A stretch of 64,000 nucleotides of DNA from Rodentolepis nana (GCA_900617975.1 UZAE01000011.1:1-64000); one strand, 5' to 3'; counted from the stretch's first letter, positions 16,101-28,363 are shown. Notes: generated by a model from the letters alone, not told the origin. Numbers and translations: made by a program.

Positions 16101-16450
16101 CTTTCAGATATATTTTAAAGAGAAAATCAGAAGTTTGAGGGATAAATCTTGAAATGTTCCTCTTCCCAAGGTGAACAATTTTCAAGATTGAACTATTTGG
16201 AAGTAAGATTTAAATAATAACTCGATATTTTTATATTTCCAAAGAACGTGTGCATTCATCATTTTTACCGACTTAACCTACATGGTTATCTTCCATAAAT
16301 GAGTGTTAGGGTTAGGTTGATGGCACCTTTTAGCTCCCAAACAAGTTCTGAAAAACATCTCAAATAATAATTCTACCGATAGGGCGAATTGTAATGTTAG
16401 ATTGACCACGCTAATAATTGCATGGAGAATAAAATACTTTTATTGCCATT
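13150..16450. other. Intergenic, nothing recognised
   Basis: AT-rich, with no copy of the two repeat families. A 108-codon open frame on the minus strand (15650-15324) matches nothing I know and is within chance length. Two imperfect TTAGGG-like units lie near 15390-15410, and GTTAGGGTTAGG occurs near 16306. Confidence 0.4.
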
Positions 16451-16850
16451 CACCATAACCCTGTTGCTAGAGTTACGCTTTAGGGCTATTCTCTCCTGTT
16501 GCTAACATTGGTCGCTAGTTTTACCTGCGACAGCCAAGTGCTAGTCATTCTCTTCTCTCCCTATGGCAACGGCATGGAGCTAGTGCAACCCTCGTGGACA
16601 TTTACATACGCAAACAAAACACTACGCTAAGCTCGCATGCCACAACTGTGATTCATTTAACTACGCGCGCGCATGCGAAATTCACTACTAGAGCAATCGA
16701 TAAGACTGCAACCAATCAGGCGATTCCAAATGCTTACTTCAGTTGCGAATGCGCGTTGACTAGACAAACGCTATTGGTTGGGCTCATTGCCAATTTGCTG
16801 CTTCTCTCTCCCCCTCTCTCCTGGGATTTTAGACATTCGAGCTGACTTTT
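16450..16850 (+). promoter_or_regulatory. Promoter-like GC-richer island of unknown target
   Basis: A 400-bp island in AT-rich DNA. It has GTTGC/GGCAAC half-sites resembling RFX X-boxes (16450-16580), an alternating CG tract (16663-16677), a CCAAT at 16712-16716, and an inverted CCAAT (16773-16777) followed 17 nt later by CCAAT (16790-16794), then a pyrimidine tract (16800-16822). The last CCAAT pair and the GCTGCT that follows closely resemble the alpha-tubulin promoter at 11434-11462. No coding sequence starts nearby. LAPTM4, 3 kb downstream on the same strand, could use it through a non-coding first exon; that is inference. Confidence 0.4.
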
Positions 16851-17387
16851 CTTGTGGATAAGTAATAAATAGACGGTCAAAGTACAGTATATAGGGCATT
16901 ATTGCTTACAAATTTATGCCTACAGTGGCTTGATAAAAATCAGAACAAAATTAAGCAGTTTATTTAAGGGTGATTTTTTTGTCAGTTAAACTATTTTTAA
17001 ACTTACAGACATAAATATAAATGCAGCAAGTCTACCTAAAGCTAGCATGGGTGTACACCATAACGATTGTTTCGGAGTATTTCCTGCATTTATAGCTCAT
17101 TCCAATTTATCTTGATTTCTGCTTTGTTGAAAGCGCCTTATGAGCATTTCATCTACCAATAAATGTATTGAAAATAGGCCAGCACATGCAGCAATGTTAA
17201 GCCCATGAAGCATATACGTGCCGAGGTAAAAGTAAAGGATTAGTCAGAAGTGGTAGGGGAATTAAGTTGACTCATCATATTCTATTCCCCTGTTCTTTCC
17301 TCAACTAAGAAAAATAGACTGGCTATACAAGTTATGCTAATTGTGTAAGCGGCATCAAAATGATAAGATTATACAACTTTGAAAATA

Positions 17388-17655
17388 TTAATGATAGTTA
17401 TTATTAGTCCTTGAGTTGACTTCGGTCTTCACAGTGGGAAAGAACATTAAAGTCACAGGAAATTGAGCGGAGAAACAGAAGGGAGATTCATAATTGTAAA
17501 AGAGACAGACACAAAGGTAAAGGTCAATTATGACATACAGGGGGGGGGTCATGGTGGTTTGAAGTCAGAAGGCAACGGCTGGATGATATGCTCAAACGGT
17601 AAAGAAGTCAATGTTGCTCAGGGCGCACCATGTGAAGGCAAGTCTATCGCTCGCT
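17388..17655 (-). mobile_element. SINE-like element, copy 2 (degenerate)
   Basis: A diverged reverse-strand copy. It runs from the conserved 3' part (TGATAGTTATTATTAG...GAGTTGACTTC) to the 5' head (GCACCATGTGAAGGCAAGTCTATCG). It contains a nine-G expansion at about 17540. No clear target-site duplication. The open frame 17463-17657 is only this repeat. Confidence 0.75.
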
Positions 17656-17659
17656 AAGA

Positions 17660-19310
17660 CTTTTCATAATATCAAATTTTAACTTTTAACCCATCGAGCT
17701 TTCAACCAGGAAACCGTAACTGCAACTCTGTTAATTCCGACGAAAATATTTATTGACATTTGAAATTATGGAAACTAATGATTCTGACATCGCAGTCTAA
17801 TTTAACGAGGAACTTAAAATGATTTTATATGCATTGATTCACACGAAAGGAGAATTTACTGAAATTGTAATTTCAATTTCTACGGATATAGCTGTACTTT
17901 AATAGTTTGTTTTAAAGTTAATACTTTGACACTTAAATCATGGTGATTAGTACCTCATGGCTACTATGTTATCTACCGCAAGACTACCATATCATAAGCT
18001 CTAAAAGATTTTTACCTGAATTTCTGAAGTTTATGGAATGGAAATACCTTCACAGAAAAGGATCACTAGATACGAGTTCTACTAATATAATTTAAGTAAA
18101 GAGTCTTATAACAAATAGTTTGATTGCTTTAAAACATTTTTTGCGAATATTCTACATCTCAAATATGCCCATTTTGTATTATGGAGTACGTACTCCTAAC
18201 ACTATTAAAATACGCAATCGCATAACCACTCGAACATTCTGGAATGTGGGTAGTGAATGTAGAGACCTTTCAGCTAGGGGCTAAATTTATTCAATTAATA
18301 ATCATTTAATAACACGCAATAAGCGCTATACTATACTATCCGTTCTACTTCCTTTGTACTTTCAAGATAGCTTAACTGCCTTCGGTAGAAAGTTTATTGG
18401 GGAGGGCTTTGGCAGAAAGCATTTTTGAGGTACCAATTCTCCACAAAATGCTACCAAGCCTAATGTCGATAAAAGCTCACGAATAATTTTTTTAAACTAT
18501 TTTCTTGGTTATCACAGCAACTAACATGCTGTTTTGTATATGCACAGAATTTCGAAATATTTGAACATTTCCGTATTAAAAATGCCCAAAATAATAAGTC
18601 TTCACTGTTTATCCATTTAAAACATTTCCATTGAACCAAAAGCTGGTAAATAGTCATTAATAATTATGGTATATAACATATCGATAGAGCAATCGATTTC
18701 TTATCTATAAAATTAGCTACGCTCATTTATTTGCATTGAACAAGCAAAAGGGTAAAGTGATCAGAAGATTCGAAGCTAAAATAGGCATAGTAACGTTAAT
18801 AAATGTCTCTACTAACCAGGAACCATATCAAATGTGAAAATGGTTGTATAACTGATTATACATAGCAAATTTGTATTAATTTTTGCTTAATAAAATTCTG
18901 TGACATCTTTATCTCCACCATGCTGTTATAATATGGGGACGCGTATTTCCTTTCACTATTCCTTAGATCATTATATTACTCTTTTATAAACGGTCAATCG
19001 TAAAGTGCAAGCTGAATTGTGAATTCTCTTTTGAGAAATCTCATTCATAGCAGAAAACAGAATATTTCATATGTAGCTTATAAAATTGCAGATATTGTAA
19101 TCACTCATTTAGAGTTATGCTTAACGTAGTCACTTCGAGCTGGCTTTTTTTCAGAAAATAAATAAATGACATCTGCCAGATATTGATTAGGGTTAAGTCA
19201 AGATGAGATTTGACGGAAGTTAAAAAAACTCGATACAACATTATGTTTATCATACTAGGGTCTAGTTTCACAATGGCTTGGCCACAATGATGGGAGTGGA
19301 ATGCCTAATA
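17660..19310. other. Intergenic, nothing recognised
   Basis: AT-rich sequence without recognisable coding or repeat content. Confidence 0.4.
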
Positions 19311-19520
19311 TAGTGTGAGGCGGAATTCGGTTGATCGTCAGGAAAGTTCCACATTTATATCATCTGCCCTAGATGAGGGAAGTAAACGCTTTCCGAAACG
19401 TATTTTACAAACGAATACTATTATAATTTCGGAAAACACGACTGAAGATAATGAGAAGAGAATTTCTGAATGCAAAAACCAAATCCAATGCCCGAATAAA
19501 GTGAATTCTAAATAAATAAA
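19311..19520 (+). other. Possible orphan terminal exon
   Basis: A frame open from an acceptor-like AATATAG|TGTGAGG to a stop at 19513-19515. It encodes a charged, Ser/Glu/Lys-rich peptide of about 66 residues and overlaps an AATAAATAAA poly(A)-like signal. No upstream exon, homology or motif was identified, so it may be fortuitous. It ends about 400 nt before LAPTM4 on the same strand. Confidence 0.2.
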
Positions 19521-19925
19521 ATTATATGTCCGTGAACTTTAGATTATGGGTTCTATTTAGTTGTTGGAAGGGAAATAATCGGATAACCAGGTTTATATTA
19601 TAATAAACAGAAAAAACCAAGATTTATAAATCTGTTTTTGAAATGTTAAAGGTGCTATAGTTAGTCATAAAATCGAGTTTTCTAATATTACTTGTCAAAA
19701 AACTTACGGCGTAATTAGGATTAATATCTTTAAGGTAAATTAGATAATTCAATCCAAAATCTAAATATATTTGTCAAAAATAAAATAATTATTTTAAATA
19801 TCACTATATTTCTACTTTAATATGCATTGATTTTCATATTTAGTATCGTTAATACCATCATAACTTCCATCACTTCTAGTGGATCTCTTTGCTCTAGTGC
19901 GCCATAAAGGCGGGGATCTCGTAAA

Positions 19926-22900
19926 ATGCCGGACCTGTTTAGGCCTGAAGACCAGTTCAGATGCTGCATGTACCTTCATGTACGCACCGGCACTATCGTT
20001 TTGGGAGTACTTCACATCCTCATACAGTTGGTGGTCGTTTCTACACTTCTTATGGCCGCTTTGAAACATGACGTTGCGAGCATTAAATCACCATTTGGGC
20101 AAAGTATTACTAACTGCCAGCCTCAAACCCCGCGTAGGATTTATCATGCTCTATCATATTTTTATTTAATCTTAATTATATCTATTCTTATTAATTTTTT
20201 AGCAAGAGATGTATTTTACATGCTCATGCATATCGTCCCAGGCTTTACAATATTCCACCAGTCCCATGCTGATTTTGCACGACGATTTCAAATCGCAAAC
20301 TTCACTCATCGTACCACTCTTGAAGCAATTCCAAAGGATTCCAGGCCTGATAACCTGTTTAAACTTCTAATGGGAGAAGTAAACGATCAGTCTAAAGACA
20401 AACCCAAGGAAGCGGTGATTGAACAAGAGCCAGTGGCAGTTCAAAAGAACAATGAAGTTACTCCCACTCCCTCCCAAAAATCTGATATTTTGGAAAATTT
20501 TAAACCAAAAGCACCAGAGTTGCTAAAATGCTTCGAACGCCGCTCTAACACCTATTTCTCTCTATGCCTTGCTCTAATATCACTTGCTTTTGGATACTTA
20601 CTTGTTCATGGTGTTATTTCTCGTCAACCCGCTCACCTCCTGCCATTTTTCTGTCTCCAAGTCTTTGATTTCGTTGTTGCTCTAATCTGCATGCTTGGGT
20701 ATATGTCATCAGCGTCTGATATCAGCCACTGGCTAAGAATGAAAATCGCCGATCAGGTTCGTTCAATTTTCTCTTATTAATAGCTATTTTAGACATCATT
20801 TATGACTTTAGATATGTAAATTAGCTTATCATCTTAACTCATGTAAATCGAACACGGAATAAGCTAGATAATTCTCCGAGTTTCATATTGCCGTTATTAC
20901 TCTGGGGTGCTGACCTACACTGTCATTTTTATCAAAGATGCTTTTCAAGTCATGCATGAAGTAGAAATTTCTCATTTTGTCGAGTATGGTTTCACTCATC
21001 ATTGTCAAGCGCATTACATCCAGCGAGTGGTGCTAGCCTCTGTTTTTTACATTTTACAGAAATCAATGTCAAATCGTAAATTGAACAGTTGATCTATTGA
21101 AAATCATGTAAGGGTTTTTTTCTATTCTGTCAACGGGACCCATCCTTCAGAGTAGTTTGCCAGTGGTCAAAGGAACGATAGCTTATATTGTTAAATGGGT
21201 TCAAATAATGAATTGTTTTTCCCATTTCTCAAACCATTTTTTTCTAAAAATTTATATTTTCATGTATAAAAAGCATTAGATGGTAATGTTTCTATTCAAA
21301 ACCTATCACCATCCTACTCACTAAAATTTTATCGACCCGTTGAGATTTTTACTGAGTTCCATTAACCAGAAGAAGTGTAAGTTTGTTTATCGTGTTGAAT
21401 TTCACCTAAATGTGGCCTGGCTGTTTATTTGTTGTGCGCTTTACGTGCTTCTACTTTCAAGGTTAGTTTAAATGACCTTGAATAAATAACGCACCATTTA
21501 TATCGGCAAATGTAATCTCTTCGCAGTTTGCACCAGCTAATTTCTAAGTCATTTTACGAAACTACTTCGCTCTACTTAAGATGAGCGTTAAGTTAGGCGA
21601 AGTTTCTGTAGATTACTTATCTTTTGGGTACTGAAATATATTTGGTTAATTTCTGGTTAAAACAGTAGGTTTAATATTTCTGCTTTCTATTTATGGAGTT
21701 TTAAAATTTTCATTAGGACGTTTAAAGCTTGCCTCTATAATATATCTATTTACTTCTTTGGACTGACTCAGATATTTATATTTTTAGGGTAACTAGCTAT
21801 TCTATTTAATTATTGGAATTTATGGACAACGTTAATAACCTAACGGATTCTTACCTTCAAGTTCTTTGTCTTAGTTTTAAAACACTTATTTATAACAAAT
21901 GTCAGGCTTTTTTTGTAGTTATCATTAGCCCTTTAGAGTTGGATTCTGGCTTCACAGAGGGGAGAAACATCAAAGTTACTATAAGTTGAGTGGAGGAACA
22001 GAGGAGTGCTTTTCGGATGTAACAGAGAGACAAAGATAGGGAAAAGGGGAGGTAAGTACTGTGGAAGTTGTCGAATATGACATACAGTGAGGTCATGGTT
22101 GTTTGAAGTCAGAAGTGAACTGCTCGTTGATAGACGTTTTTGTCCTATGAGTATACGTTACTCAGGGTGCACCATTTGGAGGTAAGCCTATCCCACACCC
22201 CTTTTTACTCAATATAGTATTTGTAATATGCTGAAAATAGCTTAAGGAATGCTACCTTTCCTACGCAATCGAATTGATGCCCATTTGCGAGTATTTTGAG
22301 TATCGTACAAGAAAATTCCTTCATGAGAGGTCTTTCCCTGGTCCTCCTTTACTATTTATGGGTATTGAACGGAAATGTTTAAATGAACCTGGAAAAAGTA
22401 GTTAATGTTTTTGCTTGATAGTTTTGAAATTGTCCTTTTATTTTGGTTTCATTTATTGAATACTTGAATTAAGGTTGCCAATATCTCACTCGGATAAAAT
22501 TTATTCGGTTTTTTCCAACAACCTCTATTTAAATTGTCACGCTACTTGTCAAAGTAAATAAGATGGGTGATCATAGCAAACACTCTTGACACTATGAGAG
22601 TCGCTGATTCATTGAACACTTGTATCTTTCTAGATAATCCATTTGTCCTCTCTAAGCTCACCAAGATAGCCATACCTTTACTTAAATTTCTTTTCATAAC
22701 GTTTGTTTCCAACTTGGGGTGTGCGATAGACTTACCTCCACGTGGAGCACCCTGGGCAACGTATATTCATACGGCAAAAATGTCTATTAACTGGCAGTTG
22801 ACTTCTCACTTCAAACTACCACCACCTCACTCTGTGCCATATTCGACTTTTTCCACAGTACTCTTCTTACCTTTTTCTACCTTTGTGTTTGTCTCTTGCA

Positions 22901-25788
22901 TCTTTGAAACACTCTTCTGTCCCCCCCTCTCGACTTTTTTCAATTTGATGTTCCTTCTCTGTGAAGTCTGAAGTCAACTAAAGGGCTAATGATAACCATT
23001 AAGACGCCTGCCATTTAATATAAATAAATAAATGTTTCCAACTTTCTAACACAAGGAGGGGGTATCGGCTTCATCAATTCGCTTAAACTCGACATCCGTC
23101 TCTCTGATCCTCATTTCCGCCTCTTGCCTCATCCTGGCCTTCAAAGCTTACTGTGTGGGTATGGTATGGGACTGTCACCGCTATCTCCTTATCACGAATC
23201 GTCATGGCGGCATTCTACCTCCACCCTCCGCCTCCTCTAACTTCATTCCACGTTTCGCCGCTTTCACGCCCTTCTTCGGTCGTAGGCGTGGTCCTCTTCT
23301 ACTTATCCATCGGCGTGGGCGTGATTCGAGTGATACTAGTGGTGACCTGCCCGATTTAAGCACCTTTGATGGGACTCATGCGGGTGTATTCGTGGACGCC
23401 ATTCCTACTGAACCGCCGAAGGACTCGGGTCTACCCAAATACGAGGTTAGTTCTGTTTGGATACTGTATTTTCCCGCTTTTATAGAGGTCAATGTGAATA
23501 AACGGATGTGATTTGCACTTTCCTTCAAAATACTGATCGTTTATATTTTTTGGTCATTTACCAAATAAGTGTTATTAGTTCCGGAAAGAGCAAATCTAAG
23601 ATTGGCGTTGCTTTCGGGACCACGTATTGCTCTATCATTGTTTCAGGTTTCAATTTCTTAACCTGCATGAATAACGTCCTCGTTTAGGGCAGCCACTTCG
23701 ATCTAAAATGCGTTTATTGGTGTCAATGCCACGTTTCAAAATAGAGGCGGAATTGGTTATAAAGTGAAAAGTAGGCACGGAAACGTTCAAAGCTCACAAT
23801 GCTCATAAATTAAACTCTCAAAAATATTAAAAGTTTCTTCTCTGCTTTTTTGAATGTTCTGGTCCCGCCTCCCCCCCCCCCCCCCCCCCCTATTCTGTCT
23901 AAAGCTGACTCCTGTGAGTCGACGATATCCTAGAAAGGTTTTTATTCCTTTTTTCACTTTACTGAATTGGTTAATGCCATGGCCTGTTTGTTCGGTTACT
24001 CTTCCTTTCCAGTCGACGAAAATTGTGCTCTCTGCTTACCCTGTGCTTTAATACACTTTCGCCAAGTCAAGGACCTGCACTTCGGTGTATCTTCAGTTAC
24101 CCAACAACTGACCCAATCACTTGTAACATTTGGGGTAGGCCTTATGGTACTACATTAAAGAATATTTCCATTTAGTTACCCTAAAAATTATTTTGATTTC
24201 ATTTACTTGAATTTTTTTAACTAAATTATTTTTTTTTCAGGGTTCAAGTAAATACTCTAAGCCTATGAGTAAGACTGACGATTCCATGTTTTAATTTCTA
24301 ATGCTACCTTCGTATGGTTTTTGTTCTAATGTGATTAGGAATATTGTTGGCGCCTTGCCTTAAGTTGGACCTGATCGATTTCCCACGTTATGAGCTTGAT
24401 TGGTTCAAATGTAGGTGGACTGAATGCCTATTTAATTCTCGTTACTCTTTCCTGGACTTTATTAATAATTTAACAGACACACAATCGAATTCAATCAATG
24501 CTCATTGAAAAATTGCAGCGGCTGGGTTGTAGTGTGAGGTCATCTAATCAAACCGAGGATAGATCGTTTGTTTAATGAAGAAATTAGATCACCTGATTGA
24601 GGTAATCTAATAGTGTAAATTAACTTTAGGTGTATCGTGTGCTTAATTTACAATGTTGATTGGTTTTCCGCCTCTTTTTCATTTACCAATAGCTGCAAGG
24701 CAAAACAGGGCGACATTTTTTCTCGCGAGGAAGCGGATTTCGAACATGGAGAAGAGTTAAGCGGTACAATATAGGGTTAGGGTCTGGTGATCCAATTGAA
24801 GCCTTGAATTAAGTCAACGTGTTGAAATGCTTTATAAAATTGGTTTCAATATGTGTTCCTTGTACTGACTGGTAAAAAGTGTGCTGCTTACTCTCATGCT
24901 CCTATAATCAATTTTTTTATTTATCCCCTGTAGATATCTAGGGGTTATTTAAGAGTTGATTAATTTGAATTTCTGGCCAACTACTTGAAGCACTTTTCTT
25001 CTGATTGCAATGATACTGACGTCATAACAAAAGCAAATATGAATTTTGTGTTATTTAGATACTAGCGCTCAATTCTATCCGCAATTCTCATTGAGCGGTT
25101 AACTACGATGTTTCGAGACAATACTCGAGCGGAAATCGATTTAGGGAAACGTGTAAATTATCACCTAACTAACATTTATATGGTGCGTATTTTAGTGAAA
25201 TTCGTCTAATTTAATTTTTCATGTCATATAAATTCGATGGGTGTGAATGACATAGAGGGTACTAAGATTTCATCCTAGTACTCTAGAATTTTCCATCTAA
25301 ACTTTCGTCATCTCTTGAACAGCAGTTTCTTCCACGGAATATAGAAGGTCTATTCAACAGTGGAAACTATATGTGATGGCCCTTGGTTTTGTTTCAACCA
25401 CTGGTCTCTTATTCAAGGTGGCATTTACGAATATTTGTTTCTTTTCAATACACTTTAAGAGTGTGGGTGAACTTTTGTGAGCTCTACTCTCTTTGAAATA
25501 TCTTATTTAACTTCTTACGCCTGTAAGAAAATACAATACATGTTTTGTTCCTAACAGGAAGCGCTAAGCATTCCGGCCAATGCGTTCGCACCACCACCAT
25601 ATTTTGCAGCCAAATCCTCACTCGTAGACACAGGAGTAACAGTGCCGCCAATTTCCACGAGCATCAAAGAGGAGTCGGAACGGAACGCGGAGAACAACAG
25701 TCCTGGCACCACGCACACAGCATTCAAGCCAGACTTTAATGGAAGAAGGAAAGACGACGATTCGTCAAACGATCCTAGCATAGTCTAG
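19926..25788 (+). CDS. LAPTM4: LAPTM4-family lysosomal transmembrane protein
   Basis: Exons 19926-20756, 23056-23445 and 25558-25788, all phase 0. They encode 483 residues, or 460 if an in-frame 69-nt GT...AG segment (20134-20202) is spliced out. Family marks in order: N-terminal RCCMYLHVRTGTIVLG before TM1 (~22-45); TM2-TM3 (~209-260) with LLPFFCLQVFDF; TM4 (~290-312) running into ILAFKAYCVGMVWDCHRYL; then LPKYE|EAL across the exon 2/3 join and APPPY (~419-422), matching the LAPTM4 tail with its LPxYE and PPxY (Nedd4-binding) motifs. LAPTM4 proteins sit in late endosome/lysosome membranes and affect transporter and receptor sorting. Oddities: it is about twice the length of human LAPTM4A; the TM1-TM2 loop has more than 100 extra residues, including an NFT glycosylation sequon (~125); the PPPY is followed by a 60-residue acidic/Ser-rich tail. 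The ATG follows a CACTTCTAG acceptor (19877), which suggests trans-splicing or a 5' non-coding exon. Confidence 0.9.
20134..20202 (+). other. In-frame optional intron or extra hydrophobic segment in LAPTM4
   Basis: A 69-nt stretch starts GTAGGA and ends in a T-rich tract plus TTTTTTAG. It is very AT-rich and a multiple of three. Removing it keeps the frame (…QTPPRDVFY…). Keeping it adds about 23 hydrophobic residues (…SYFYLILIISILINFLA) in the TM1-TM2 loop. Its composition and ends favour an intron. Confidence 0.55.
21896..22200 (-). mobile_element. SINE-like element, copy 3 (in LAPTM4 intron)
   Basis: A reverse-strand copy inside the 2.3-kb LAPTM4 intron. It runs from the tail-side CAAATGTCAGGC to the head GGAGGTAAGCCTATCCCACACCCC. 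It is antisense to the gene and carries a near-consensus splice donor (GAG|GTAAGC). No clear target duplication. Confidence 0.8.
22716..23032 (+). mobile_element. SINE-like element, copy 4 (beside LAPTM4 splice acceptor)
   Basis: A full-length copy with GGGGTGTGCGATAG head and TAAATAAATAAA tail, flanked by a perfect 12-bp duplication TGTTTCCAACTT (22704-22715 and 23033-23044). Its 3' end lies 23 nt before exon 2 of LAPTM4, and the duplication itself now forms most of the pre-acceptor sequence. Confidence 0.93.
23871..23890 (+). repeat. Poly-C tract (20 C)
   Basis: An uninterrupted run of 20 C in the second large LAPTM4 intron. Its length may be subject to sequencing or assembly error. Confidence 0.9.
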
Positions 25789-25789
25789 A

Positions 25790-28042
25790 CTCGATGCCTC
25801 GTTCTCTTCCATTTTTTGCGTGATGTGAATATTCATCAAGATTCATCGTCATCATTTTTATCCAGAAAAATAATTTCTTAATGCCCCATCTCATAGTTCC
25901 ACACTTGCCTCGTACCATTTAAGAAGTTAGAGGAAATTTAAAAGAAGATGGACCTAATTGCAGACCTAAGTAAGCAGCTTACGTGTGCATGTTGGTAGCG
26001 GTCTGTGTGTCTGTGGGATTGATTTCTTACTTGCTGCCACTCCGCCTCTTGTCATACTTTCCTTTGCACTTTGCGTTTGTTATAAGCCCACTCTCCTCAC
26101 TTCATTCTGAAAGCGGCATATAATCAATACATCTTATTTCATTTATTCGGTTTCCTATTGGACTTGTTACAGTGGTCGTTTTTTAAATGTTTTCATGGGG
26201 TTATCTGTTTCTTCAGACTTGCCAGTGCTAGTTGAAACTGTGGTTGCATGAGATTTCGATATTTCTTGCTTTGGTCGTAGTTGTTTTGGTGGTGTAGATA
26301 TACTGGAGGCCCGTGTAATTCGCAGGTTCTTGAATTTTATTATTTGATTTTTTAAATGCTTGTTAAATGGAGCTTATTCCGAACACTACGATCTAACAGA
26401 TATGGGGAGATTTGGCACGGTTGTTAAAAGTATCAACTTGAGTTCACTGGTAAATTTTCTAACAGTTGAATTAAATTGTATTAGGTAATATGCCTACGCT
26501 GTGCTAAATGTTTAGGTGAGTTAGGTGATCTTGTGTCATGCTTTAAAGAATTTTAGAATTTCATCAGGTTAGCTAATGCCATAGTGTTTTAAAAGCGATG
26601 TATTCATTATTTGGGGTCAGAATTAATGCGGAAAATTCTATAAAGCGGGGGTGTATTTTAATCTAATTAAGAATTCATGCAAGGTAGGGAATTTTAAGGG
26701 TGATAATACAATACGATCAAGTATAATATTATGAAATAGTTGTTAGGTAACATATCACCTTTTAAGTACGGCTAATATGAATGGATTATTGATAAATCAG
26801 TGCATCTTGGTAACCGTCATGAAGGGGAGGTTGATGATATTTTGAACTCTTTTTAAGATTCAAAATAGTCTTGGGGGGTTATGATGAGAAGTTTTTCGTG
26901 ACTAACTAGCTCACTTTCAAGTGATTGGATGAAAAAATAAAATTAGGGTCTTCGGTAAATTAACATGCGTTGTGCCTTCATCTCACTCCGGGTCAAGGTC
27001 TAAATGGTTTTATTCTTAATTTGTTAGTCTTAAAGCTAGATCAGTTTGCACGTGTAAGAATATGTCAATCGATTTCGTTCTGCCCCCATGGTGCACTTCT
27101 TGCCGAGAAATCGACATGCTTATTGATTGGTTGATATGAGTTATAGATGGTAAAAGTCAGCGGTTTTTCTCAAAGTGCAGATGTCACAGGCTCAATTCTC
27201 ATCGCTGTACACCCGGTGGTTTGAGTGACTAAACGTATTGATTACCTCTACTTGACACAGTGCTTGACAGAGTTGTAGCCTCTCACCATGGTCGCCTTGA
27301 TATCATTCTTCCCACGATGAGCGCTTAGAAGTAGGCTTGGAAGCTTTTCTCTAGCTGTGTAAACAGTGAGCAATCGATTTTTTCCTAACGGTGTTGACCA
27401 CAACTGGATACAGTGACTTCCTGGAGGCTGTGTATTTTTCATCTCAGAATCTTAGCAATTTCTTTCATGTAATTGCTTAAGAATTGAATCTGAACGGTAG
27501 TAACGAAATTATTGAACACATTGTTTAAGAATCCAAATAATTCAATAATTATCAACTAGCCTTGCCAGCCATCAAGAAGAGAATGCGAATATCATCAACT
27601 CGAACGTTAGGCGTCCTCTCCAATTGTCTTCTCTCAACCACCGCCTAAGTAATGCAAAGTCGGTTTATAGGTGATCACGGGGTTCCTATTGCCCTCCTAC
27701 TCCTACATTTCCTCTCAACTCAAGCCGGGAGTGTGAAAGCATAGAGACTAATCTTTAAGTTCACACTCAATTGTTGCCTTAGTCGCATTACGTGAAAACC
27801 TTGATCAATTTAATGGTACATTGCATCACGTGATTTTTAATAAACAGTGCGGTAAACGAGATATTTAGAGTAATAAGAATTTTAATTGGGTAAGTGGCTA
27901 TAGTATGTTTATTCTAATTGATAGCCAAGGTTTTGGTAGTGCAAGTTCAATTTTAATTTGCATTAAGCTTTGCACATATATTTTTTGATTATTTATGCAT
28001 TTATTTTGCTGTTGGAAGCATATTCGTGGTAGAAAATTGCCT
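25790..28042. other. LAPTM4 3'UTR and intergenic region
   Basis: The first few hundred bases are probably LAPTM4 3'UTR; no canonical AATAAA was picked out with confidence. The rest is AT-rich with no recognised gene. A slightly GC-richer patch at 27170-27450 has an open frame on the minus strand but no homology I recognise. Confidence 0.4.
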
Positions 28043-28046
28043 AAGC

Positions 28047-28363
28047 TGTCATCGCGCAAAGGTTGATCAAAGAAATCTCATGCGCACCCAGACAGACTCG
28101 AAGGTGCGGCGTGCTACTCGTCGCGTCGGACGCAAGTTCGATCGTGAGCCTAGAGAACTATCAAACCGGCCACCAATCAATAGTCCTTGCCCGGTTTAAC
28201 AAACCCTCCATTGTATTTAAATGACTCAACTCATTTGACTAAGACATCCCAAATAAACGCATTTCATGTCAAACGTCTGTTTTCTCCAAACAAGGAGATT
28301 TTGCTTGAGAGAGAGAGAGTTCTGAGCATAAGTCAAGACTATTTAGTGTATTAATCCTCAACA
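28047..28363 (-). mobile_element. LTR-like element (solo LTR), copy A
   Basis: On the minus strand it begins TGTTGAGGATTAATACACTA and ends GCGCGATGACA, giving 317 bp with TGT...ACA ends. Both sides are flanked by AAGC (28043-28046 and 28364-28367), a 4-bp duplication typical of LTR integration. It contains CGTTTATTTGGGATGTCTTA in the middle and a conserved GC-rich 3' third with CGACGCGACGAGTAGCACGC. There is no internal domain or second LTR, so it is probably a solo LTR. Confidence 0.75.

Noticed and set aside
16306..16318. Short TTAGGG-like motifs (also near 15390 and 24773)
   Set aside because: Only one to two imperfect units each; too short for an interstitial telomere.
21372..21463. A hydrophobic exon candidate (NVAWLFICCALYVLLLS) first considered as TM4 of LAPTM4
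   Set aside because: The exon at 23056-23445 matches LAPTM4 TM4 and the following FKAY…VWDC motif far better and joins in phase.
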